Source: Myxococcales bacterium (lineage in GTDB: Bacteria; Myxococcota_C; UBA6777). Taken from it: a stretch of 8,172 bases of DNA. Below, in pieces: positions 1 to 6,672 of the stretch (its first letter is position 1; each line of letters starts with the position of its first letter). Made by a program: the position numbers and the translations under genes. The notes under the pieces are model-generated. The model was not told the origin of the DNA, ran no database searches, and worked only from the letters and a program-made list of their open reading frames with translations. Location: contig JALTMC010000063.1 of NCBI GenBank assembly GCA_027005175.1, forward strand, positions 1-8,172. Reading direction: 5' to 3'.

Positions 1-134
1 TCAATCGTTGCAGGAGTTGTTTTCGGAGCATAGCGTTTAACAGGACGACCCTCTACATCGATCAAAAACTTGGTAAAATTCCATTTAATTCGTTGTGTTC
101 CAAGGAGACCAGGAAGTTGCTTTTTTTTTTTTAT
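1..134 (-). pseudogene. C-terminal part of glutathione peroxidase beyond an in-frame stop (runs off left edge)
   Basis: Reading past the TAA at 135-137 in the same frame gives [13 protein letters not shown], then [20 protein letters not shown] and [10 protein letters not shown]. This is the normal GPx C-terminal region. It carries the WNF motif (Trp codon at 81-83), whose Trp and Asn complete the GPx catalytic tetrad. The frame stays open to position 1, so the true C-terminus lies outside the window. The fragment is in the same frame and at the expected spacing from the upstream part, so a single nonsense codon separates them rather than a net frameshift. No separate start or ribosome binding site is seen for it. 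It could be a decayed gene end, or normal coding sequence interrupted by a sequencing or assembly error in the A tract. Confidence 0.75.
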
Positions 135-455
135 TTAGAAAGGGAGGGCACCCATACCATTCACTTCAACCTTTGCAAACAGAGGAAATGTAACACCATA
201 TGTCCTATCGCAAAATTCAAAGATCTCTGCATTGCTAGCGGGCTCCTGAGCAGCAAACTGATTGCAAGGAAACCCCAAGATCTCCAGTTTCCCTTGGTAT
301 TTTTCGTACAACTCCTGCAACCCTTTGTATTGAGGTGTAAAGCCACAGCGGCTCGCTGTATTGACAATCAGCAGTACTTTTCCCTGAAACTGGCCCAAAG
401 AGACGTCCTGTCCATCATTGCCTTGCGCTGAAAAATCATAAATAGATTGCCCCAT
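135..455 (-). CDS. Glutathione peroxidase family protein (thioredoxin-dependent type), N-terminal 106 residues before premature stop
   Basis: The family reduces hydrogen peroxide and organic hydroperoxides in the cytoplasm; Cys-type members usually take electrons from thioredoxin. The start is the ATG at 453-455, giving MGQSIYDFSAQG, preceded by a good Shine-Dalgarno (GGAGG, 6 nt spacing). An ATG at 498-500 is open in frame but has no such site. Visible motifs are VNTASRCGFT with peroxidatic Cys37, GFPCNQF with Cys64 and Gln66, and FCDRTYGVTFP with Cys82. The 37/64/82 spacing matches the atypical 2-Cys GPx group such as yeast Gpx3, so Cys82 is probably the resolving Cys. Translation ends at TAA (135-137) after NGMGALPF, where family members usually have Tyr. 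About 50 residues, including the WNF motif, are cut off. Usual family length is about 155-165 residues. If the stop is real, the product is probably inactive. Family identity is secure; whether it is a pseudogene is not. Confidence 0.9.
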   Translation of the reverse strand: MGQSIYDFSAQGNDGQDVSLGQFQGKVLLIVNTASRCGFTPQYKGLQELYEKYQGKLEILGFPCNQFAAQEPASNAEIFEFCDRTYGVTFPLFAKVEVNGMGALPF

Positions 456-524
456 CAGAATCCTCCAAGATGCTAGAAACGTATAGATACCCAAACACAC
501 TTTTTGCTCCCTGACTCAAACCAT

Positions 525-600
525 ACAAACCTACATTCGAAGCAACACCTTTTCCTGAAGGAAAAAGACACAAACATACATTCGAAGCAACACCTTTTCC
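525..600. repeat. Two-copy direct repeat, 31 bp at 45-bp spacing, in the GPx/SnoaL divergent region
   Basis: Positions 525-555 and 570-600 match at 30 of 31 bases; the only difference is C531 versus A576. Each copy contains the 6-bp palindrome TTCGAA and ends in CTTTTCC. Copy 1 is followed by TGAAGGAAAA, allowing a 6-bp hairpin (550-555 with 560-565). Copy 2 is followed by CCAGAAAA, allowing a weaker 5-bp hairpin. The repeats lie between the divergent GPx and SnoaL-like genes, so they may be regulator binding sites or the remains of a local duplication. Function is unknown. Confidence 0.85.
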
Positions 601-633
601 CAGAAAAGATAGCTTCCTTCAAGGACGTTCCGC

Positions 634-639
634 TATACT
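634..639 (+). promoter_or_regulatory. Possible -10 element for the SnoaL-like gene
   Basis: TATACT matches the sigma-70 -10 consensus at five of six bases and lies 44 nt upstream of the ATG at 684. No good -35 hexamer sits 16-18 bp upstream, so this is a weak candidate that may need an activator, perhaps one acting through the direct repeats just upstream. Confidence 0.25.
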
Positions 640-683
640 GCGAGCGAAACACGCCAAAGACAGATGAAGCCAAGGAGAGCCAG

Positions 684-1112
684 ATGTCACACTCTACACA
701 AAAACAGGTTGTCTTGCGATATGCAAAGCTCATTACCCATGGAAATGTTGAGCAGCTCGATGAGATTCTGGAGCCAGACTTTGCCTTCGCCAACTCCGAA
801 GGAGAAGGTTTGGAAGGAAGAGAGCAGATCAAAGGAGCCTGGGAATACTTTAGAAACATATTTGATCCAGAAATATTTCGCTGGGAAATACTGGAGATGT
901 TTGAAGAGGGAAAGGTCGTCACTGCCACATGGATCATCCACGTCAAACATATTGGGGTATTCAAAGGATATGCACCCACAAACAAAGAAGCCGAATACCA
1001 GGGGATGAGCCTCTTTCGATTTAGTGAGAACGGTAAGCTATCCAAATTCTACGGCTACCCAGGAACTCTCAAACTCTTCGCAGATCTTGGACTCTTCCAT
1101 GTCCCTGGATAA
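684..1112 (+). CDS. SnoaL-like / NTF2-fold protein, 142 aa (polyketide cyclase or ester cyclase family)
   Basis: The start ATG at 684 (MSHSTQKQVVLRY) has an AAGGAG Shine-Dalgarno 6 nt upstream. The frame is open back to 504, but that extension runs through the direct repeat and is unlikely to be coding. The layout fits a single-domain NTF2-like/SnoaL fold: an N-terminal helix with LITHGNVEQLDEIL (residues 16-29), PDFAFANSEGEGLEGREQIK (31-50), a helix with AWEYFRNIF (52-60), then beta strands with VVTATWIIHVKHIGVFKG (78-95) and a final YQGMSLFRFSENGKLSKF (105-122). The strand carrying F-R-F-S-x-N-G-K-L is the usual end of SnoaL-like domains. There is no signal peptide or membrane segment. Members range from cyclases and hydrolases to non-enzymatic ligand-binding proteins, so no substrate can be named. 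Family assignment is from pattern recognition and is fairly sure; the reaction is unknown. Confidence 0.75.
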   Translation: MSHSTQKQVVLRYAKLITHGNVEQLDEILEPDFAFANSEGEGLEGREQIKGAWEYFRNIFDPEIFRWEILEMFEEGKVVTATWIIHVKHIGVFKGYAPTNKEAEYQGMSLFRFSENGKLSKFYGYPGTLKLFADLGLFHVPG

Positions 1113-1120
1113 AAGGTCAC

Positions 1121-1222
1121 ATGGTTGACTCTACCACCAAAAAGCACAGAGCGACAGAAATGGATATTCTTGGTACAAGCTTGATTGATGCAGCAACCAA
1201 CCAAGTGGAACGAATAAAGTAG
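1121..1222 (+). CDS. Possible 33-aa small ORF downstream of the SnoaL-like gene
   Basis: An ATG 8 nt after the SnoaL-like stop opens 33 codons, beginning MVDSTTKKHRATEMDI and ending QVERIK, then TAG. An AAAGG stretch overlapping the end of the preceding gene could serve as a Shine-Dalgarno, at a short 4-nt spacing. The peptide is hydrophilic, with no membrane segment and no motif I recognise. It would be translated from the same transcript as the SnoaL-like gene. Short open frames occur by chance, so this is tentative. I see nothing else convincing in the rest of the 1113-1359 gap, including no clear terminator or pbpC promoter. Confidence 0.25.
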   Translation: MVDSTTKKHRATEMDILGTSLIDAATNQVERIK

Positions 1223-1359
1223 GGAAAAAACTGGATGTACACACGAATGTGATTTGAAATGCTCAAGTGATTATCTATCGCAATCAACAGTGAGCAGGAT
1301 TCGTTGTGTAGGCGGATGTCCATGTGGAATAGAATAGGGATAAAGCTGTAGCGGAAGAG

Positions 1360-3912
1360 ATGAGAGAGATACGAACCCCTCAACAAGAAGAACCCAAACG
1401 GTTGCCAGAAGAAGCAGGCGTTCGCAAACGACGACCATCCCGCTGGCACCGATGGCATACTCGGTTGCTCGCGGGGTTTGAAGTCGTAGTTGCTTTCCTA
1501 TTGCTCTGCGGTATCCTATTGCAATGGGCCGTTCGAACGGAAGAATTTCCCCGTCGGTGGTTTGCACAAAGTACCCTGTCCTTGGTGTTGTTGGATCGCG
1601 ACGGCACGTTTCTGTATGAGAAACCATCCGAGAACGGTTTGTTTGGTAACTGGCTGCCCAAAGGAAAGCTACCACAACACATTCGTTGGATGACTCTCGC
1701 CGCTGAAGATCATCGTATCAACGAGCATGATGGTGTTGATGCCGTCGCGATTGTTCGTGCGATGTGGGGCAACTGGCTCAAGGGGTATCGTCGCTCAGGC
1801 GCGAGTACCTTGGCGATGCAACTGGTGCGTCGGTTGCGCCCTAGACCTCGGACTTACTGGAACAAGATCAATGAGATGTACTGGGCTTTGGTGCTTCAAT
1901 TGCACCTCAAGCCGGAAGGGATTCTTCGCGAATATCTCAACCGGGCTCCGTATGGAAACAGAGTTCAGGGAATTCACCGTGCGGCCCTACTCTATTTCGA
2001 CCGACCGACGGCAGACTTGAGTCTCGCTCAAGCTGCATTTTTGTCAGCTTTACCCTGGGGGCCAAGTGCATTAAATCCATTTCGCTCCAAAGGGCGACAT
2101 CGGGCCTGGCAACGAGCCAAGCGGATACTGAAAAGAGCCCATCAACTGAAATGGATATCGAAACAACAATACAAAGAGGCGTTGCTTGATCCCATCCGAA
2201 TTGAACCGAGGCCCAAACGCCCGAACACCACAATCCATTTTACACAGCGCATCAGCCGACAGTGGAAACGATACAGGCGTTTTAAGCAAGCAGACCAACG
2301 TATCACCACTCTTCATACAACCCTTGATCTCAAGCTACAGAGAAAAGTCCAGGACATCCTCAGCCAGCAGTTGATCGATTTACAAGACAAAGGTGCAGGC
2401 ACAGGGGCTGTTATGGTTGTTGATTATCGCAGCGGTGAGATTCTCTCCTATGTAGGGTCGCATTCTTACTTCAACAAGAAACAGAGGGGCTCCATAGACT
2501 ATATCCAAACAAAGCAATCTCCAGGCTCCACATTAAAACCATTTGTATATGCACAAGCGATCGATCGTTTAAGCTATACAGGAGCGACCCTGTTGGCAGA
2601 TATCGCGACAGGCTATTTATGGCGTCGGGGTGCCTACCTCCCTCAAAATGACGACACACGCTTTTTGGGTCCTTTGCGAATGCGTGTTGCCCTGGGAAAC
2701 AGTCGAAACATTCCGGCACTACGAACGCTTAGTGAGATCGGAGTTCACCATAACTTGCAGCTTTTGCGTGGGTTGGGTATTCGCTCTCTACACAAGAATA
2801 CTTCCCACTATGGATTGGGACTCGCCATCGGCTCTGCCGAAATTCGCCTCATCGAATTGGTTCGAGCCTACGCCACTCTCGCCCGTGGAGGAAAGCCAAT
2901 ACAGCTTCAATGGGCACGCTCTGCCGTTGATAGTTTGGGACGATCACAAAAAACACAAGCTCTCTTCCCTACGCTGTTTGCTTTCAAGCGACCAACCACC
3001 AGCCCAAAGCTCTCACAACAAGCAGCACAAGTTATTTCGAGGATACTCTCCGATCCAGTGGCCCGGATGCCATCTTTTGGACGACACACAAGCCTTGAGT
3101 ATCCCTTTCCAGTCGCAGTCAAGACGGGAAGCAGCCAGGGTTATCGCAACGCCTGGACGATGGCCTATAGTGACCGTATCGTGGTGGGTTGCTGGATCGG
3201 CTCCCACGACCGACATTCCATGCGTGGAGTTTCGGGTGCCAGAGGTTGTGGTCCTGTTGTCCACAAGGTCATGGTAACAGCCATGAAGCGTGTGGACCCA
3301 CACCAACCGCCGAAGCCATTTGTACCTCCGAAGGGTTGGAGCAAGCAACAGATCTGTCCTCTCTCTGGACAACCAGTAGGACCACAATGCCCCGGCTCTG
3401 TGGAAGAATGGTTTCCACCACATCACACGCACAAGTACAAATCTTGTCTATTTCATCGCAAGATCCGTATCGATCGACGCAATGGTTTAAGGGCAGGCTT
3501 AACCTGCACAAGAGAGCATACAGTGAAGCGACCTTATGTGGTGGTTCCACCGTTGTACGCAGAGTGGGCAGCGACCTTAAAGTTACCACAGCCCCCTCGT
3601 CGCTACAGCCCGATGTGTCCAAAGCATACAAAGGTCGCAAAGACAAAAGAACTGCGAATCAGGTACCCATTAAATCAGGCACGTTATATTAAAGATCCGA
3701 CAATTCCCAAAGAGTATGCAACGATAGCACTCAAGGCCATTAGCCGAACAGCCCTGCAGCAAGTAGTGTGGTACCACAACGACAAACTGCTAGGCCGAGC
3801 CAAGTGGCCCTATACACTGCGTTGGTCCCTCCAACAAGGAACCCATCGCTTTGTTGCCACAAGCCCAGATGGAACTCTGCGCTCCAAACCCGTGATCATC
3901 CATGTCCATTAA
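1360..3912 (+). CDS. pbpC: Penicillin-binding protein 1C, bifunctional peptidoglycan glycosyltransferase/transpeptidase (850 aa)
   Basis: A class A PBP that polymerises lipid II into glycan strands and can crosslink stem peptides in the periplasm, anchored in the inner membrane. Residues 1-35 are cytoplasmic and basic (VRKRRPSRWHRWH); a single membrane segment spans about 38-57. The GT51 glycosyltransferase covers about 75-250: AAEDHRINEHDGVD with likely catalytic Glu116, RSGASTLAMQLVR (145-157), and ILREYLNRAPYGNRVQGI (188-205), which closely resembles E. coli PBP1C. The transpeptidase covers about 315-640: Ser390-Thr-Leu-Lys393 (SxxK nucleophile), Ser448-Arg-Asn450 (SxN), and Lys588-Thr-Gly590 (KTG). 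A Cys/Pro-rich linker (C666-P-L-S-G to C677-P) leads to a C-terminal BiPBP_C-like beta domain (about 763-848), diagnostic of PBP1C. All key motifs are intact. The ATG has only a weak, purine-rich GGAAGAG directly upstream, so the exact start is less certain. The alpha-2-macroglobulin gene (yfhM) that often accompanies pbpC is not in the window. Confidence 0.95.
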   Translation: MREIRTPQQEEPKRLPEEAGVRKRRPSRWHRWHTRLLAGFEVVVAFLLLCGILLQWAVRTEEFPRRWFAQSTLSLVLLDRDGTFLYEKPSENGLFGNWLPKGKLPQHIRWMTLAAEDHRINEHDGVDAVAIVRAMWGNWLKGYRRSGASTLAMQLVRRLRPRPRTYWNKINEMYWALVLQLHLKPEGILREYLNRAPYGNRVQGIHRAALLYFDRPTADLSLAQAAFLSALPWGPSALNPFRSKGRHRAWQRAKRILKRAHQLKWISKQQYKEALLDPIRIEPRPKRPNTTIHFTQRISRQWKRYRRFKQADQRITTLHTTLDLKLQRKVQDILSQQLIDLQDKGAGTGAVMVVDYRSGEILSYVGSHSYFNKKQRGSIDYIQTKQSPGSTLKPFVYAQAIDRLSYTGATLLADIATGYLWRRGAYLPQNDDTRFLGPLRMRVALGNSRNIPALRTLSEIGVHHNLQLLRGLGIRSLHKNTSHYGLGLAIGSAEIRLIELVRAYATLARGGKPIQLQWARSAVDSLGRSQKTQALFPTLFAFKRPTTSPKLSQQAAQVISRILSDPVARMPSFGRHTSLEYPFPVAVKTGSSQGYRNAWTMAYSDRIVVGCWIGSHDRHSMRGVSGARGCGPVVHKVMVTAMKRVDPHQPPKPFVPPKGWSKQQICPLSGQPVGPQCPGSVEEWFPPHHTHKYKSCLFHRKIRIDRRNGLRAGLTCTREHTVKRPYVVVPPLYAEWAATLKLPQPPRRYSPMCPKHTKVAKTKELRIRYPLNQARYIKDPTIPKEYATIALKAISRTALQQVVWYHNDKLLGRAKWPYTLRWSLQQGTHRFVATSPDGTLRSKPVIIHVH

Positions 3913-3978
3913 CAACTCTTAACGTGAAACAAGTACATCGAGTTACTAGATCAAACATTGCAAATCGCGTCTGCGAGT

Positions 3979-4047
3979 TCATTCGAGTTTTGCCCTAACG
4001 CATTGGTTTGGCTTATTGGGTCGCCATTCCTATGGACGCTCGAATGA
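3979..4047. repeat. Widely spaced 9-bp inverted repeat in the pbpC/queA convergent gap
   Basis: TCATTCGAG at 3979-3987 is perfectly complementary to CTCGAATGA at 4039-4047, with 51 nt between the arms. No T tract follows either arm, so it is not a standard intrinsic terminator. It sits between the 3' ends of pbpC and queA and could fold in both transcripts. Chance is possible. Confidence 0.5.
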
Positions 4048-4086
4048 GATGTTCTGGGAAAAATGTCAGCCCCAGGCGAAGTGAAA

Positions 4087-5307
4087 TCACAAGATCAACA
4101 TCGCATCACCATAACTGTAGAATCGATACCCTTCTTGCACTGCGATGTTGTATGCTTTAAGCATCTGTGTTCTTCCATGAAGTGCGGCAACGAGCATCAA
4201 CAAGGTTGATTTGGGCAAATGAAAGTTGGTGAGCAATCCATCGACGGCTTGAAATTCATATCCTGGATAAATAAAGATCGATGTTGAGCTTCTTCCAGAT
4301 TGGGGAGTCCCCGTTTCTTGTGAGGCAGCTTCCAGAGCCCGCAGAGAGGTTGTGCCCACAGCGATCACACGACCTCCTTCGGCTTTTGTTTGGTTCCACA
4401 GGGCAACCGTTGATTCGGGGACTTCAAAGGTCTCTGCATGCATCTCGTGTTCAAGGATGTTATCGACTCGAACAGGCAAAAATGTGCCGAGTCCCACATG
4501 AAGAGTCAGCTCCGCAAGACGAACACCTTGCGCTTGTAGCTCAGACAAAAGTGTTGGAGTGAAGTGCAGCCCTGCTGTGGGTGCGGCCACAGCACCTACA
4601 TGGTGAGCAAAAACCGTTTGGTATCGCTGTTTGTGATCGATATCGCCATGATCGGGATCGATATAAGGAGGGAGAGGCATCTGCCCTACCCGCTCAAGGT
4701 ATTCGAAAACATTGGGTCGAGCCAGGCTGGCATCCAGTTGCAAAAGATAGCCACCCTCATGACGGCAAAGAACAAGAGCATGCTGTCCTTCAGGGAGATG
4801 AAGCCAGGTGCCTTCTCGCAAGGGACGGTTGGTTTTCGCCAAAGCGTGCCAGATCTCACCTGCTGTCCATTTTGTAGACAGTTCTGGCAATGCCGTTGTC
4901 ATTTTGGCATCAGAGAGACACGCCTGAGATATGACATCTTTGTCAGAGTGCTCCATGTTTTTTTTATTTTGAATATCAGAAAAATTCGGGGGACTCGCTT
5001 CATCCAAATGGAGTACAGGTGCTCCAGAAGATGGCCCACTTGTCTCTGTTACCTCAAGCAGTAGCAGTTCAACCTTGCCTCCGGTTGCCTTTTGTGCAGG
5101 AAGGCGGGCAGGGAAAACACGTGTGTTGTTCAACACAAGCAGATCACCAGCCTGAAGGAACTCACGGACTTGATGAAACTGATAGTGTTGAGGTGGAGTA
5201 GGCCTCCCTCGTTCCAGCACCATCAAACGAGAAGAATCTCGTGTTGCGGCAGGTGTTTGGGCGATGAGTTCAGGGGGTAGTTCAAAGTCAAAGAGTTCAA
5301 GCTTCAC
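4087..5307 (-). CDS. queA: S-adenosylmethionine:tRNA ribosyltransferase-isomerase QueA (406 aa, with large insertion)
   Basis: QueA transfers and isomerises the ribosyl group of SAM onto preQ1 at wobble position 34 of tRNAs for Asp, Asn, His and Tyr, forming epoxyqueuosine; it is cytoplasmic. I chose the GTG at 5305-5307, giving (V)KLELFDFELPPELIAQTP, the conserved QueA N-terminus, with a GGAG 8 nt upstream. The open frame extends back to an ATG at 5458-5460, but that would cross the terminator at 5411-5439. Conserved blocks include DLLVLNNTRVFPARL (55-69), GGKVELLLLE (76-85), VGQMPLPPYI (207-216), AVAAPTAGLHFT (239-250), TLHVGLGTFLPV (268-279), IAVGTTSLRALE (315-326) and LLTNFHLPKSTLLMLV (358-373). 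It ends YRFYSYGDAMLIL, as in the family. Residues about 87-148 are a hydrophilic insertion absent from typical 340-360-residue QueA proteins. All core blocks flank it in frame, so the enzyme is probably active. Confidence 0.96.
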   Translation of the reverse strand: MKLELFDFELPPELIAQTPAATRDSSRLMVLERGRPTPPQHYQFHQVREFLQAGDLLVLNNTRVFPARLPAQKATGGKVELLLLEVTETSGPSSGAPVLHLDEASPPNFSDIQNKKNMEHSDKDVISQACLSDAKMTTALPELSTKWTAGEIWHALAKTNRPLREGTWLHLPEGQHALVLCRHEGGYLLQLDASLARPNVFEYLERVGQMPLPPYIDPDHGDIDHKQRYQTVFAHHVGAVAAPTAGLHFTPTLLSELQAQGVRLAELTLHVGLGTFLPVRVDNILEHEMHAETFEVPESTVALWNQTKAEGGRVIAVGTTSLRALEAASQETGTPQSGRSSTSIFIYPGYEFQAVDGLLTNFHLPKSTLLMLVAALHGRTQMLKAYNIAVQEGYRFYSYGDAMLIL

Positions 5308-5400
5308 CAACAATTCTCCAACGACATATTCGTCACACTGCCTTTGAGGGCACCAACAAGAATGGCGAAACATACAGAAAGAGTCGTGAGTTGAAAAGGG

Positions 5401-5439
5401 CGAAGAAAAAGAAAAGGCAGGTAGATGACCTGCCTTTTC
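5401..5439 (-). terminator. Intrinsic terminator of the sigma factor gene
   Basis: A perfect 12-bp stem pairs 5411-5422 (GAAAAGGCAGGT) with 5428-5439 (ACCTGCCTTTTC) around a 5-nt loop. On the minus strand it is followed by a T-rich tail (TTTTCTTTTTCTTCG), about 60 nt after the sigma factor stop. It separates rpoH from queA on the same strand, so queA needs its own promoter or readthrough. The plus-strand reading has a much poorer T tail, so it is mainly a minus-strand terminator. Confidence 0.88.
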
Positions 5440-5499
5440 ATCCCATAAGAGGAGCTTCATTGGGATGATTCGTGTTGTTCGCTGTGAGGGAAAATTCCT

Positions 5500-6411
5500 T
5501 TATTGTGGCTGGCAGAATGTCATGGTTTGGTTTTCGTAAGCGACCATAAGATCGATGTGTTCTTCGCTCAAAAACGTTCGCAGTTTGCGAAGTGCTCGTG
5601 CTTCAAGCTGGCGGACGCGCTCACGAGTGATGCCAAGATGCTTGCCAATTTCACTGAGTGTTTGTGTTTCGTCGATCAAGCGACGTCGGCGAATGATCAA
5701 ACGTTCGCGATCAGACAGTTTGTTGAGTGCCTCATACAAACTATCCTTCCGCATTTCCTCATACTCAGATTCACCGATTTGTTCTTCAGGAGAGATGCCA
5801 TTGTCGGGCAAAACTTCGGCAAGACTTCGACCTTCTTCACCGTCCATTTGGAATCGCCCATCGAGAGACATCTCTTGCGCCCCAAGGCGTTGTTCCATCT
5901 CTTCAACGAGTGACTCTTTGACATTCAAAGCCTCAGCCACATCTTTGCGATGAACGTTTTCAACTCCACCATGCAGTCGCGCCAACATACGTTTTGTTTT
6001 TTCTAATTTGTAGAAAAGCTTGCGCTGTGCTTGTGTGGTGCCGATCTTAACCAGGCGCCAGCTTTGTAGGATATAGTTTTGGATTTGAGCACGTATCCAC
6101 CATACGGCATAAGAGATCAAGCGAACACCCCGGTTGGGATCAAACTTTTTGATGGCCATGATCAGGCCGATATTGCCTTCCTGAACAAGATCAGCCAGCT
6201 TGATACCATAGCGTCGGTATTCATAGGAGATTTTGACGACAAAACGAAGATTGCTTGTCGTGAGTTTGTGAGCGGCATCGAGATCACCCTCTTCAACCCA
6301 CAAGCGAGCAAGGCGCTCTTCCTCTTCCGATTTCAAGAGAGGATAGTTGTTGATCTCTCGAAGATATCTTTCAAGAGACCCTGTCGGTGTTGGAATAGGC
6401 TTCGCTTTCAT
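5500..6411 (-). CDS. rpoH: RNA polymerase sigma factor, RpoH/sigma-32 type (303 aa)
   Basis: A group 3-like member of the sigma-70 family that directs RNA polymerase to heat-shock type promoters. The ATG at 6409-6411 has a GGAGG 5 nt upstream. Region 1.2 covers about 13-40 (LERYLREINNYPLL). Region 2 covers about 46-120: SNLRFVVKISYEY, LADLVQEGNIGLIMAIKKFDP and GVRLISYAVWWIRAQIQNYI (95-114). QRKLFYKLE at 129-137 is the RpoH box and the main reason for choosing RpoH over RpoD or RpoS. Region 3 follows to about 180. Region 4 has LSDRERLII (232-240) and the helix-turn-helix LSEIGKHLGITRERVRQLEA (252-271). Length is close to other RpoH proteins (about 280-300). Myxobacteria encode several RpoH-like sigma factors (such as SigB and SigC) with developmental roles, so the specific regulon cannot be told from sequence. 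The gene ends in a strong terminator and is divergent from the kinase transcript. Confidence 0.93.
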   Translation of the reverse strand: MKAKPIPTPTGSLERYLREINNYPLLKSEEEERLARLWVEEGDLDAAHKLTTSNLRFVVKISYEYRRYGIKLADLVQEGNIGLIMAIKKFDPNRGVRLISYAVWWIRAQIQNYILQSWRLVKIGTTQAQRKLFYKLEKTKRMLARLHGGVENVHRKDVAEALNVKESLVEEMEQRLGAQEMSLDGRFQMDGEEGRSLAEVLPDNGISPEEQIGESEYEEMRKDSLYEALNKLSDRERLIIRRRRLIDETQTLSEIGKHLGITRERVRQLEARALRKLRTFLSEEHIDLMVAYENQTMTFCQPQ

Positions 6412-6497
6412 TGTATCCTCCCGTTACGGTATCGCCGAATAAAGACCCCAAAACCATTACCCAGCATACGCCTTCCATCTCTAGTACACTTTTCTTG

Positions 6498-6525
6498 TTC
6501 GTATTGTTACTGAATCATGTGTCAA
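6498..6525 (-). promoter_or_regulatory. Candidate sigma-70-like promoter for rpoH
   Basis: On the minus strand a perfect -35 hexamer TTGACA (6520-6525) is followed after 16 bp by TACGAA (6498-6503), a poor -10. The position, about 85 nt upstream of the rpoH ATG, is reasonable. The weak -10 makes this tentative. Confidence 0.33.
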
Positions 6526-6642
6526 AGTGTGTCACAGTGGATCCAGTTGTATTGTCGTTCCAGGGTCGCATGTGATACAATCGGCAACTTCTATTCTGTC
6601 AACGATTGAATCTACCTTTCTATTCCCTTTCTTTGGAGATTC

Positions 6643-6672
6643 TTTACACCCCCTTTGGCATTGTCCTATATA
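6643..6672 (+). promoter_or_regulatory. Candidate sigma-70-like promoter for the leader ORF and kinase
   Basis: TTTACA (6643-6648, five of six consensus matches) and TATATA (6667-6672) are separated by 18 bp. Transcription would start near 6680, about 40 nt before the leader ATG at 6719. Confidence 0.42.

Noticed and set aside
121-137. Net frameshift in the A tract of glutathione peroxidase
   Set aside because: Counting codons shows the frame is the same before and after the tract, so the lesion is a stop codon rather than a net frameshift. Compensating indels remain possible.
504-683. 60-codon N-terminal extension of the SnoaL-like gene
   Set aside because: It is in frame, but it runs through the direct repeat, has no ribosome site at 504, and the ATG at 684 has a clear AAGGAG and gives the family-length protein. 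The repeat stays in frame only because its 45-bp spacing is a multiple of three.
1117-1458. Minus-strand 113-aa frame over the pbpC start
   Set aside because: It overlaps the beginning of pbpC on the opposite strand, shows no family motif and has no good ribosome site.
2630-3277. 215-codon plus-strand frame inside pbpC
   Set aside because: It lies out of frame within the intact transpeptidase coding region; its translation shows no domain.
4052-4075. CTGGG/CCCAG hairpin downstream of queA as a terminator
   Set aside because: The stem is only 5 bp with a long loop, and no T tract follows it on the minus strand.
4564-5064. 166-codon plus-strand frame antisense to queA
   Set aside because: The opposite strand is clearly QueA, and the antisense translation has no recognisable domain.
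5308-5460. Longer queA start at 5460
   Set aside because: The extension spans the rpoH terminator hairpin, its residues match nothing in QueA, and the GTG at 5307 has a ribosome site and the conserved N-terminus.
6079-6513. 144-codon plus-strand frame antisense to the rpoH 5' end
   Set aside because: It is a shadow of rpoH with no supporting motif.
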